DNA from: Fistularia commersonii
Taxonomy: Eukaryota > Chordata > Actinopteri > Syngnathiformes > Fistulariidae
DNA length: 64,000 nt
Assembly: GCA_037954325.1 (NCBI GenBank)
Contig: JBBMNZ010000015.1
Coordinates: 16,831,001 to 16,895,000, forward strand
Direction: 5' to 3'
This document shows positions 31,052 through 41,307 of the stretch, in pieces; position 1 is the stretch's first letter, and each line of letters starts with the position of its first letter. A program made the translations under genes and the position numbers. Below the pieces are notes generated by a model that saw only the letters and a list, made by a program, of their open reading frames with translations, searched no databases and had not been told where the DNA came from.

Positions 31052-32263
31052 CCGTATGTTCCGGACTATACGTCGCCCCGGATTAGAAGTCGCACCGGCC
31101 AAAAATGCATGATAAAGAACGAAAAAAAAATATATAAGTCACACAGGAGTATAAGTCGCATTTTTAGGGGGGAAATTTATTTAATAAAATCCAACACCAA
31201 GAATAGACATTTCGTCTTGAAAGGCAATTTAAAATGAAAATAGAATAGAGAACAACAGGCTGAATAAGTGTATATGACGCATAAACAACGAACCGAGAAC
31301 GTGCTTGCTAGGCTATGCTAACGTAACATATTACGGTAAGAGTCATTCAAATAACGATAGCATATAGCACATGCTACAACCAAACAATTGGTGTCACTCT
31401 TAATTGCTAAATCCAACGAAATCTTCTTCTTCGGTGTCACTTCTGAACAACTCCGCCAACTCTGAAGGTAGACAACGCGCTGTTTCCTCTTCTACCGGTA
31501 CGCCGCTTACGTCAGAGTCATCGTCACTTGCAGTTCCAATTATTCCAGCCTTTCTGGATCCCGACAGGACGGCGTCCTCGCTCTGATAGAGAGGCGATGG
31601 CGTCGCATGAAGCGGTAACACCAGGAAGCTCCTCACGCAAACTCATTTCTATTCATCTCCATGGCAACTACCTGGGTGTGAAGACGCAACCGTCCTGTTG
31701 ACAAGCCTCTCCCGGCAGCACCTTGTTCAAGCACCCGAGTGTGAACTCGTTCCTCTAGCCGCGGCCAGCTAGCTTTTAGCCTGCGATTAGCAGGCTAGTT
31801 TTTTTTAGTTTTCTTCATTTCAGTAAGAGTAACCTCCGCTTTTCCCTTACAAGTTTCTCACTAACTTCAAACTTTCTCTCTGCCGCTCGATCGCCGTTTT
31901 CGGCGGCATATTTCACTCCTTCCGGCTTGTAACCCGCAGAATATGATTTTCTTTTCGGTGCCATTTTTGTTCAGCCCTTCTCAGATGTTTTTATAAGTTA
32001 GCGCGAATGTTGAAATGATCAATTTTCATCGGTACAGAAGTCGCTGGTAGCTTCTTTTTTCACAACGCACTTCCGCCATGACCCGCCACCGCTGAATTTT
32101 GATTGGTTGGCGTGTGTGTGTGACGATCGAAGATATATTAAAGACACACACACATCACAGCAAGAAAGCTCAATAATTTCACACATAAGTCGCTCCAGAG
32201 TATAAGTCGCACCCCCGGCCAAGCTATGAAAAAAAAATGCGACTTATAGTTCGGAAAATACGG
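31052..32263 (-). mobile_element. Pogo/Tigger-type transposon nested in the hAT
   Basis: Left end ccgtatgttccggactatac, right end acttatagttcggaaaatac, gg, flanked by TA at 31050-31051 and 32264-32265. The inner repeats are taagtcgca-type. The related hAT at 27936-28330 has the unoccupied site with one TA. 1212 bases long; codes on the minus strand for the two ends of a transposase (31400-31964) with the middle missing. Confidence 0.9.
31400..31964 (-). pseudogene. Pogo/Tigger transposase with catalytic core deleted
   Basis: The minus-strand ATG at 31962-31964 opens MAPKRKSYSAGYK, AAENGDRAAERKFEV, the first pogo HTH. After a frame change come RLEERVHTRVLEQ and MEMNRNEF, the CENP-B type HTH. 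A stop follows, then SWCYRFMRR, and the last part (31400-31636) reads ETARCLPSELAELF and EEDFVGFSN, an acidic C-terminal tail typical of these proteins. The DDE domain, normally in between, is absent. So the gene was shortened by internal deletion and then mutated. Confidence 0.75.
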
Positions 32264-32508
32264 TAACCTCAACCAACAAATAAAAGTAGTCCAATTTTCT
32301 TGGAAAACCCGACACTCCGTGTCCACTTTTTGACAACCGCATCTTGCTGATGTCGGGTCCAACGGAAAAGCGGATACATTTCTAATAAGAAGTAAAAATG
32401 CTAATTATGAATCCGTAAGCCGCATTGCTGCCATCTGCTGGAAGTCGTGAGTCTGACAAAAACACTCCACCTTGAGCCGACAATATCGGAACTGCATTTT
32501 TATTTTAA

Positions 32509-32764
32509 CCCTTGTTTTGTCTTGCGGGTCAAAAGTGACCCACTACCATGTTTAGCTGTGGAAAAAAACACCTCAACCTATTTTTTTCCAACTTGAAATT
32601 TTATGACTTTTCCTAAAGAGACCCCATAACAAGAAAAAGTGATACTTTTTTTGTTTATGTTTCCATGTGGGCTGTACACCACTAGGGTACAAAGATTGTC
32701 TTACGGGTCATTTTTTGACCTGTAGGACAAGAGGAGTAAACACAATGTTAAGATCGCACGAGGG
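32509..32764. mobile_element. piggyBac-type MITE nested in the hAT
   Basis: 256 bases flanked by TTAA on both sides (32505-32508 and 32765-32768), with ends cccttgttttgtcttgcggg and gatcgcacgaggg. The internal gggtcaaaagtgaccc is an almost perfect palindrome repeated near the other end as gggtcattttttgacc. TTAA target plus CCCT-type termini fit piggyBac. Non-coding. Confidence 0.8.
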
Positions 32765-32880
32765 TTAAAAAACTAGCTCATCATTTTTTTGTATTATTTT
32801 ATCCCAAGGGCCGGATCGGCCCCCCCCTGGCGGGCCGGTTTTGGCCCGCGGGCCGTACGTTTGACACCCCTGGACAAGAG

Positions 32881-33459
32881 GAATGGTTTTTTTTTGTAAT
32901 TCAAGCTGAAGAGAACAGTCAGAGGAGAACAGAGTGCCCTGTTATACTCCTCCCAAAAATGGATTTTAGGGGTATTATATCTGCAAAAAGCATTTGTAGG
33001 CGCTCAAATCTGGTTTCCTCGACCCCCCGCCATATGTTCAAACATCCTGCCGAGAGCTCGGATCTTGATTTAACCTCCACTCCGGCTTCTTAGAAAAGCT
33101 AATGCCAGCTCATACGATTTAACGCCTCCATATACCGAACCACTCGAGACTCCCGCGGTGTAATGACGCGCTCCGGAGCCTCGCCAGTAAAAAAAAATAA
33201 AATAAAATAGATAAAACACCTCTGTTTTTTCAGGGGAGTGAAAAAGTCTGTACAAACCCTGAAATCCATTGTTATTTTTTCTCTCTTCAGACTGGTTGTA
33301 TTCACTGTTGATTATGAGCGCAATCGTTTTTGCCATTTTTGGACAAACTCCCGACCTTGGAGCCGACCGATATTTGAAACTGAAAAAAAAAAAAAGGCAT
33401 TTAAAAATGTAATCAGAACACGCCATGCCTGCCGGATGCATCCGGCGGCGCCGACTGCA
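32881..33459. other. Unassigned DNA, no gene seen
   Basis: T run at 32887-32896, A-rich runs at 33189-33211 and 33384-33396. Open frames are chance. Confidence 0.4.
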
Positions 33460-34075
33460 GATTCTCTTCGCGACAGGTTTTCTGACGATATTACCGTAAT
33501 TTCTGGACTGTTGAGCACATCTGAATATCAGAATACTTGGTTGATGCCTCAGGGGGGAAATTTATTTTTCGTTGAAAGAAAGTAGCTCCTGCTACAGAGT
33601 CAAGTGGGAAAGAATCAAAACAGAACGCCATATAAAAATAAAGACATTTTATTCTTTATTTTTAACTATAATATCATTAAACATAATAATAAAATAACTA
33701 GAAAATCATTAAATATGATAATAAAATAATACAATAATAACAATAACAATAATATATATATATATGATAATAATAATAATGATAATAATAATAACATAAT
33801 AAATAATAATAAAAATAAAATAATGAATACAAATGAAAATAAAATAATAAATAATAATGAAAATAGAATAATAGATAATAATACATAATAATAAAATAAT
33901 GATGATAAGTCGCTTTGGATAAAAGCGTCTGCCAAATGTAATGTAATGTAATAAATATACAATAATAAAATAATAATAAAAATACAATAATAAAACTAAA
34001 AAAAATAGAATAAAAAGAACGAGAAAGATCAGAAGAAATACATGTAAATAAAGTTAAAGGTATGTTAAAATGTAT
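33460..34075 (+). repeat. Duplicated MITE/AT-rich block, copy 2
   Basis: See copy 1 at 28676-29355; direct orientation, about 4.8 kb apart, roughly 88-90% identical outside the AAT-type runs. The LINE end sits at 33908-33952 in both. No 82-bp flanking repeat is found here, so copy 1 is the likelier acceptor. Confidence 0.8.
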
Positions 34076-34629
34076 GTAACATATATCATATGTATTTACA
34101 AGTACATGTATATGATTAAATGTAGTAATGTAGTGTAAAAGATGCACCGGCCAAAAATAACTGAATAAATACATATATGAGTACATATATTTGTCTAAAA
34201 GCCTCAGGTGTCCACGTTGTAGCATGAGATATTTACAGAGAATTTTTTTTTTTTTAACTTTTAATTAAATACATACCGGTAAAATCTACAAGTACGTACC
34301 GGAAATCCTTTTTTTTCCCAAACAATGCCTGTAAAACACAGCTGATAAAAAAAGATGAATCATAAAAACAGGAAAAATCCATCCGTTTTCAATCCTCGCT
34401 TTGTCCTCCAGCCGATCGCTATCTTGGTCGTCCTCCTGCGCACTAAAACCGGTAAAGTCGTCTTCTTGGGAATTGAACGGCTTCAGAATTTAAATAAATT
34501 AAATTAAAATTTAAATATTATGGTGTCGAGAAGCTAGTCAGGACCCGAAAAATTCCATAAATTAGACGCATCTTGTTTTTTGTTCAAAGCGCGCGGGACA
34601 AACTAGCGACTTATAGTCCGGAAATACGG
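33494..34629 (+). mobile_element. MITE, ccgtaatttc-ggact family, long copy
   Basis: Left end after TA: ccgtaatttctggactgttg; right end gcgacttatagtccggaaat, acgg at 34609-34629. Inside it has the AT-rich stretch with the LINE 3' end and caggtgtccacgttgtagca, shared with the other copies. This is the only copy in the window with both termini and a large interior. Confidence 0.6.
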
Positions 34630-35239
34630 GTTAGCGGCAGGTCGGAAAGCGCCGGCTAAACGCCGCTTTATGTCAACGTGACCTCCCGCCATCAAAATCT
34701 CCGGTTTGCCGGATTCGCTTTTGGGAGTTAAAACCCCATTTCGTCTCATTTTGGGTACATTGGGTATTCATGTGTGAAATTGAAAAGTTCACCCAGTCCC
34801 ATCCTTACCTTTGTAGAATCTATTAGCTTTTTATGATTTTCCATCTATTTTTTTTAACTATTTCAAGTTAAATGAAGCCGGTTGCGTAATTCTTTCAAGT
34901 CGTGATCTACCGCCTTAATTTCCAAGGCATTTCCAGGTAGTAATAAAGCGTACACTTCTCCCTTCCTTCATCACGATTTTATTATCAGCCGCTCGGCACT
35001 TGTACCGACACTGGAAACACTCCTGTCAGTTCTTATCTCTCCGTGGAGACTCGCCGCGCAGATAGAGCCTAAATAATTGCGGCGGTATCGGCGACGCGCT
35101 TCGACGACGTCAGTCTCGGTGAATCGCAGGCGTCCTCGAGTATTTCTTGACTTGACGGATGTTTTGTAATTTCTAACTACGATTTCTTTTTTTTTTTTTT
35201 TTCCAAGCAAGTCAATTAGCCTTTATCGCTAAACAAATA
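34630..35239. other. Unassigned DNA, no gene seen
   Basis: Nothing recognised apart from a T run at 35188-35202. Confidence 0.4.
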
Positions 35240-35530
35240 CAGTATACACTTGTTTTTCGCGGGGGTTGCGTTCCAAAAAGAACCCGTGATAGGCAAAATC
35301 CACCTTTATTTTTTTTTCTTTACAATTATTATACAATTAAATACTCTATTATACATTGAAAAGAAAGAAAAAAAAAAAACATTTTGATGGCCCGGCATCC
35401 TCCTCTTCCCTGTCACTGTCAGCAAAGTTTTGATACGGTATTCTCGCTTTTGTGCAGATAACGTTTGTATCCCCCGTAATGTTTTTTTTTCCTGCGGTCA
35501 TTAACTCACAGAGCTAATGCAGACTCCATC

Positions 35531-35676
35531 CTTGACAATTTATATTTTATTGTATTTCTTATTCACCCTCCTTCCTACTATTATCTATTATTGTTATGTT
35601 TTTGCTTGAAACTCTGGCGCAACAATTTCCTTCGGGATAAATAAAGTTGCTCTTATCTTATCTTATCTTATCTTAC
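35531..35676 (+). mobile_element. LINE 3'-tail inserted in the Tigger
   Basis: attttattgtatttcttatt, caccctccttcctactatta, ctggcgcaacaatttccttc, gggataaataaagttgctct, then (TTATC)n. Left border approximate. Confidence 0.65.
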
Positions 35677-35890
35677 CATGGTCTTGTTGCAGACAGTTGC
35701 AACCCTTTTTGCATCCTTATTAAAACAAATCGCTGCTGTCGTCCTTATGTTTTTTTCTTCCTTCTTTATGGAACGAACGGAAGATTTATTCATTCCGTAA
35801 TGCCGACCTACAGCCGCATAGCTTTTAGCGTCCCTTAGCATGTCCAGAAGTTTAACTTTATCTGCCATAGATAGCATCTTCCGCTGCCTT
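35668..35890 (-). pseudogene. Tigger transposase N-terminal fragment
   Basis: Minus strand: MLSMADKVKLLDMLRDA, YAAVGRHYGMNKSSVRSI, then IRTTAAICFNKDAKRVATV. This is the first HTH (CENP-B/psq-like) of Tigger/Jerky transposases, at good similarity. The frame is cut at 35677 by the inserted LINE tail and nothing downstream is kept. Confidence 0.8.
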
Positions 35891-36173
35891 TTGAGCCCTG
35901 CAAGGTGCTTTTGTCGCTCCAGAGCGTTTTGTCAACATTATGGGTTTTAGAGAAACTCAAAATCGCGAGAGAATTTGCACGTACGTCATGTAAATTCGGC
36001 GAGCTGTTTTACGTACGTGTACATATTAAACTGCAACGTTATTGACGCACAGGTAGAGAAGAAGCGGAGTGACTTTTTTAGCCAATCAGAATGCAGAACA
36101 CAATGCACCATGCAAATCCGTGAAGTAGCGAAACCGTGAAAAGCAAACGGCGTTATAGCGAGGGATCACTGTA

Positions 36174-37440
36174 TCCCTTTTGGATCGTTCCGCTCCTCGG
36201 CGGAGGCGGCCGTTGAGATTGTCGCCGTTGTAAAGGAAATAGATTTTTTTTTTTTCCCCTAAATACGCCAGTTGGTAACAGTAATTGATATTGATGCTCG
36301 CGGCAGAAGTCGCCCCTAAATCACAGCGAGGCTAAAAAGAGCGGGAGCGACCTCGGCTTTCCGTACACTGTGAGTTATGCACGGGAAAAAAAAAATAGTA
36401 CCCGGCGTATTTAGTGATATGTTGTTGCCGTGGCGAGCGATGACGGGCCTGATGGATGAAGTGTTCCTGATGCCCGATTCCTCCTCCGTCCAATCACCTG
36501 TTCATTCCTTCAATCAATACCTCATTGGAAATTCCGATCACTTCGGCGAACGCGGCGCAGACTTGTATGCCCATCGTGTTTTTCTTTTGCCCTTTTAATT
36601 TAGAATTTGGCTCCGGTTTCGGGCTTCGGACGAGTAATTGTGTCATAAATCTCCTCCTTTGCCTCGGCGGAATGTGCTCGAGTCGAGAGGGCTTCCCTCT
36701 TAGCGCTGGTTTTTCTTTTTTTTTTTTTCTTCACACATGGATTGCGAGGACGTGTTAATCAGTCGGTTTTGGGAGCTTCGTGTTTAGCGGAAAAAAAAAA
36801 AAAACTCCTCCTCCCGACTTGTCCTCCAAATGAATGGAAAGGCAAATTAATTTGCGCGCTCCGTCGCCGACGTATCGACTTGTTTCTGGGCCGGCCTCGT
36901 CATTAGCGGCTGGTAATTCGAGCGGAGGAGGATTTTTGGGGGGGAGCGGGACCCGACAGATCCGGCTCATCTGGAGAGTCGATCGACCCGACGGAAGGAG
37001 GGAGTGCGCCGGGATCATCCGCCGCGGATTTAACCGGAGGGGAAACGTTGCCGGCGGGGTTCGGTCGAGGTCAACGCGAGCGATGAAAAAGCTAGCTCCT
37101 GTTTTTTTTGTAGTCCTGTAGTCCGGTACAACCATTTTGTTGTTATTGCTCGCTCCGGCGCCGGGACTGTTTGCCCCCGAACGAGGAGGTCACGTTCTGC
37201 AAATCTGGAGAGGAGCTTGTGGAAATTATCAGGTGATACGATCTGTTCTGACGGAAGAGCGGAGATGTAGCGCACCTGAGAAATAGCTGATCGCTTTCTC
37301 TAGAGAAAGGACGATTTCAAGAGCCTCGTACGCCAAGACGCCGCTCGCCGATTCTCCGAACCGACGAACTGCACGAACTTTCGGCCAAACATGGGAGAGC
37401 CACGGCTTCGGGACATGTATGGGTTCCCTGACCCTAGAGG
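36174..37440. other. CpG-rich single-copy-looking DNA, no gene seen
   Basis: Homopolymer runs at 36245-36254, 36389-36397, 36715-36729 and 36790-36803. 36830-37120 is stop-poor on both strands and gives mirror-image open frames of 95-126 codons, the mark of GC-rich non-coding DNA. Confidence 0.4.
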
Positions 37441-37945
37441 TCGCCCCATCTTAAGGGGATAATGGAGCACTTTCCCAACGAAGCAGCGAGGGACTCCAAG
37501 TTGTTGGAAGCGTCCGATGAACTTCCCGAATGTTTTCAAGCTTTGGCCACAAAAAGAGAGTATTATCGAGCGGGCGGTTCAACTGAGCACCACCTTGACG
37601 AATTACATTTGGCAATTTTTGGCGCCAGTTTTGTGGTTTGGCGCCAGTTTCCAATGAATGACCGTCAAACCGGACTTGTCCTCCCGAATCCATCAAGAGG
37701 GCATGATGGAACACCATCGGTCAAAGTGATGGAAGAGTCAGAAGGGTCACAATTGGGACGCGAACGAACAAAGCAGCGAGGGACTCCAAGTGGTTGGAAG
37801 CGTCCGATGAACCTCCCGAATGTTTGTAACTTTCTTCGGAGGACATCCGATGTAGCTTCACGTCAGGATCCGTCGACTATGGCTGTGATAAACGGTATGT
37901 CCGGGGAAAAAGAACCCAACTTGCAGAGACGCGTCTGTGGAGGTT
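37441..37945 (+). repeat. Penelope-like leader unit, first copy
   Basis: Order of blocks: a first gcagcgagggactccaagtt piece (37482), then ggccacaaaaagagagtatt to gggtcacaattgggacgcga (37544-37769), then the second cagcgagggactccaagtgg (37771), then ggaggacatccgatgtagct to ggggaaaaagaacccaactt (37839-37925). Repeated at 38029-38583 and inverted at 44945-45440. No coding capacity recognised. Confidence 0.7.
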
Positions 37946-38028
37946 CTGGGTCGTCCAGTTCCTGCTGGATTCTTGTTGAACTCTTCTTGTCGTGGCAACT
38001 GGACTTGAATTTGACGTCTCATCAGTAA
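37945..38028 (-). mobile_element. Penelope-like end between the two leader units
   Basis: ggttctgggtcgtccagttc, ctcttcttgtcgtggcaact, ggacttgaatttgacgtctc. The same end follows the second unit, so unit plus end is repeated in tandem with a period near 640 bases. Confidence 0.65.
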
Positions 38029-38583
38029 GCACAAGATGCCAGTTTGAATAAGAGCTGTTTAAATGATGCAGGAGCCGCAGAAACACCGACAGACACTCGC
38101 ATTTTGCTGAGATTTCATTTATTCGGCCACAAAAAGGGAGTATCATCGAGCAGGCGGTTCAACTGAGCACCACCTCGACGAATGACATTTGGCAATTTTT
38201 AGGTTCGGCGCCGGTTTCCAATGAATGGCCGTCAAACCGGACTTGTCCTCGCGAATCCGAGAGGTCGATCCATCAAAAGGGGATGATGGAGCACCATCCG
38301 TCAAAGTGCTGGACAAGTCAGAAGGGTCACAAGTGGGACTCCAAGTGGTTGGAAGCGTCCGATGAACCTCCCGAATGTTTTCGAGCTGTGGGAGGAAACC
38401 GGAGGAAAGCCGCGCAGAGAACATCACGGAACGGGAAATAACAGAAACGCTGTAGCAGGATTTGATAACTTGCTTCGGAGGACTTCCGATGTAGCTTCAC
38501 GATGTAGCATCCATCGGCTACGGCTGTGATAAACGGTACGTCCGGGGAAAAAGAACCCAACTTACAGAGATGCGTCTGTGGAG
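38029..38583 (+). repeat. Penelope-like leader unit, second copy
   Basis: Begins agtaagcacaagatgccagt, cattttgctgagatttcatt, then the blocks listed for the first copy, ending aagaacccaacttacagaga. It leads directly into the Penelope body at 38584. Confidence 0.7.
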
Positions 38584-39482
38584 GTTCTGGGTCGTCCAGT
38601 TCCTGCTGAATTCTTGTTGAAATCTTCTCGTTGTGACAACCGGACTTGAATTTGACGTCTCATCCCAGGAGCTTCTTCGCTGTTAATGACCTGTGGGGAG
38701 TTTCCGGATATAACCGCCCGTGTTGGGTCGTCCGTTTGTACGGAGGTTGTTCGGTTCACCTCAAGGACAAAACACCCAGGCAGAAGATAGAGAGTGTCTG
38801 CTGTCACTTGCACTGAGGATTGTGATGACGTCTACATCGGAGAGACCGAACAACCTCTGCAGAAACGGGACGGGACTCCTTGGTCCACCTACACCTGAAG
38901 GACGAGGGTCTTCTTCTGAAAACAGCAATGTCCGTATTCTGGCCAGAGAAGACAGATGGTTCAAGAGGCCATCTTTCAAAACAGAAAAACCATCTCCCCT
39001 GAACAGAGGAAGGCCCTTTCACAAATGTACAACGCCGTACTGGGATCAATACCAAGATGGACCAGGACCTTCTGCACCCAACCGGGAAAGATCCACCACC
39101 AGAACCGCCTCTGGTGACGTCCACATGAGTCCCAGTTCATGGGATCACACAGGTTTTGCTACTTTGTTTAGCTTTTCACATTCCAATCCAGGTTATCCCA
39201 GAAAAAGTTGCTTTTTTTGTTCCCAAAAACAACAACCCATTAGCAGAAGGACCTCCTTACGCCTCGTCTCTCCATCAACTCTTCCATTCACACAAGACAC
39301 CATAACCTAGAACCGCCCAAAACCCTGGCAGTTACCTTCAGAAACTCCCCACAGGTCCTTAGAAGTGAAGAAGCCTCTGGGATGAAATGTCTGCAAGTGA
39401 AGAAACTCAAGACAAGAAGATTCCCACAAGAATTCACCGTGACCTGGATGACTGAGAACCTCCACAGACATGATGCGACTTC
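38584..39482 (+). mobile_element. Penelope-like element body, RT missing (copy D)
   Basis: After the inverted end (ggttctgggtcgtccagttc, caaccggacttgaatttgac) the plus strand jumps straight to GCSVHLKDKTPRQKIE, a linker, and the GIY-YIG nuclease start CTEDCDDVYIGETEQPL at about 38812-38862. A frameshift follows, then SNVRILAREDRWFKR (about 38921-38965), SLNRG-like and PSAP remnants, and the 3' region ccctggcagttaccttcaga, ctccccacaggtcctta, ending ctggatgactgagaacctcc, aca. No reverse transcriptase motif occurs anywhere. The same junction occurs in copy E, so the missing RT is a family trait. Confidence 0.8.
38812..38970 (+). pseudogene. GIY-YIG endonuclease fragment of a Penelope-like element
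   Basis: DVYIGETEQPL is the GIY-YIG signature with V-Y-I-G at the catalytic tyrosine position, and an R or K follows in QKR. After a one-base frame change SNVRILAREDRWFKR supplies the helix with R and E residues found in Penelope nucleases. A stop precedes the change, so no intact enzyme can be made. Confidence 0.75.
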
Positions 39483-41307
39483 GTTTAACACCAATTAGAC
39501 AAAGTGCATGCTCACTGAGGTTGCAGTCGTGCGAGTGGGTAGACTGGAACAACAATAGTGGATCTCAAAGTACTCCAGAGTACTCCAGAGTACTCCAGAG
39601 TACCCTGGAGTACCACGGATTACCCTAGAACAAAAAGGTGGGCCAAAATAGGTTCTTAAATTTGCTGGGCTATGCTAGTGTTTGTAGGGCGAACCAAACA
39701 CCGTTAGCATCTCATGTGCCGTCCTTTGGAGGTTTACGAACATGGCTAATCGCTAATTTGAAGGCTAGCATAAAGCTTGCTTCGCTACTTGACTCTTTAA
39801 TCGGCGTTTGTTTATGAAAAAAATTAGCAGTCTGTTTATTAGCCGTTCTTACGTTGACCGCTCGCTAGCATGGTTAGCATGCTTCCTGGCAAAGTGACGG
39901 GCGATGTCGTATTCTTTGAAAACCGCAGCAGTTTCTCGCCGTATCAGGCATACGGCCGTTGATCGGACGTCAACGAAAAAAATATTTTCGTTTTCCAGCC
40001 CGTATTAAACACTCGGCAGCCGCCGTCCACTTTCCGCTTCCTCGAACCGCTCATTTTTACAGAAGGATTCAAAGGGGCGAAGCGAAAACGCGACATAAAG
40101 AGTAACCCGGTGCACTCCGACAAATGTCAGTGTCTATGAAGAAAACGTGGGTATTTCAGAGAAAAGGTCAAAAAAAAGGAGCTTTAATTGTGTAAAAGTT
40201 CAGTAGGCCTGATTAAAAAGCCAGACGGACCTCAGCTCGCCCTTGCCTGGTCCCAAATCTCTTGGAATTCTCGCCTCTTCATGGGTCCATTCAAACACCC
40301 GATTGCTCGCCATTGTTGTTTACACTCGCCATCTGGTTGTTTCCTCGGATTTGCTGCGCGTGGATATCATTCACAAAACCGAACCCTCTGAAAACGGCGA
40401 CTGGGAAAAGCAAAACCGGAACTTTTGAACCCTCTGCAGAGTCATTTTAGACGTCCACCTTAAAATTCAGTCCACCTTAAAGCCGATGAATTGCATTTTG
40501 CAAATCGGGACTCGACGTCGGAATGAAAAGGTCAATCTGAAAAATAACACCAACTCGTACATCTTAGCGTCGAAGAGCCCACGCGCTGGCGACAAATCAC
40601 GCGCCGGTACGCGCGCCAGATGTAATTGCGACAAATGAGAGGTTTTAGCTGTAAATAAACGCCGTTTTCACGAGCGCGGCGCATCCGCGCTCGCCGTTCC
40701 CGCGTCATTAATCACGAGAAACGCTCTCGACGTGGGTTTATTGTGGCTTGTTGAGTGACTCCGAAACAAAAGCGGCGTTCTCGCGCTAATAGGCCGAGGT
40801 TAATTAAATCACCTCTTTGTCAGCCCTCAGGTGCTAATCTGCTCTTATTTGAGCGGCTCGTGTTAAATCAGTGGAAACGCGCCCCTTGAGCTCCGAGTTA
40901 CACAAGCCTCGCTAATTGTGATTGGATTCGGCGAAGTAACTTAACCCCTCGTCGCCCGGCGGGCGTCGGCGGAGGCGAAGGCGGGGGTTTGACTGACAGA
41001 AGTGTAACGTGTCGGAGGAAAAAAAAAACGTCCCGCGTGATTCCTCATTAGGTTTTTTTTTTTTTTTTCAGGTCTGGCAGTTGTCACATTTCCCCGCTTG
41101 TGTTTTGGTGCGAGGCGTTTGTTTGACAGGATACAGGGGAGGATCGGGAGGGAGGGGGGTTTTGTAGACATTATTTGTTTTGTGGAAAGAGGCTCCCAGG
41201 GACTCTCCGGGAAAAAGACGGGTGTTTGTTTGGCGTCTGGCGGGCGGACGGGCAGGTGATCCGACGGCGGCGTAGCTTCGGAGGCCGACTGACAATAACG
41301 GTTAGAG
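39483..41307. other. Mostly single-copy-looking DNA, no gene seen
   Basis: Contains a short tandem of ccagagtact (39566-39613, about five units), a possible Myb/SANT fossil (40264-40340) and 40620-40900, an ATTA-rich non-repeat stretch (cattaatcacgagaaacg, aggttaattaaatcacctct, gtgctaatctgctcttattt) that has the look of regulatory DNA. T run at 41052-41068, A run at 41020-41028. Confidence 0.35.
40264..40340 (-). pseudogene. Possible Myb/SANT-domain fossil
   Basis: On the minus strand VFEWTHEEARIPRDLG resembles the first helix of the Myb/SANT-like domain found in Harbinger-type elements (consensus pattern W-T-x-E-E). Only about 15 residues can be aligned, so the call is weak. Confidence 0.3.

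Larger units (their letters stand above)
30772..32872 (-). mobile_element. hAT transposon with two nested insertions
   Basis: Left end caggggtgtgaaactcaatt, right end cgtacgtttgacacccctg, flanked by a perfect 8-bp duplication gacaagag (30764-30771 and 32873-32880), the hAT hallmark. Host sequence totals about 630 bases once the Tigger (31052-32263) and the piggyBac-type MITE (32509-32764) are removed. On the minus strand it keeps a BED-finger remnant, QKVDTECRVFQENWTTF, immediately before the Tigger insertion. It is a deleted, non-autonomous copy. Confidence 0.9.
35240..36171 (-). mobile_element. Tigger-type transposon with a LINE tail inserted
   Basis: Left end cagtatacacttgtttttcg, right end ttatagcgagggatcactg, each flanked by TA (35238-35239 and 36172-36173). 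The subterminal gcgggggttgcgttccaaaa and gaagtagcgaaaccgtgaaa are typical of fish Tigger elements. The interior is interrupted by a LINE 3' tail at about 35531-35676 and keeps a transposase N-terminus on the minus strand. Confidence 0.85.

Noticed and set aside
37462..38028. 188-codon open frame over the leader unit
   Set aside because: The frame is not kept in the second or inverted copy of the same unit, so it is not under coding constraint.
38720..39310. 196-codon open frame across the Penelope copy as a complete protein
   Set aside because: It reads SNVRILAREDRWFKR in frame but misses the GIY-YIG signature, which lies in another frame; it is a broken gene.
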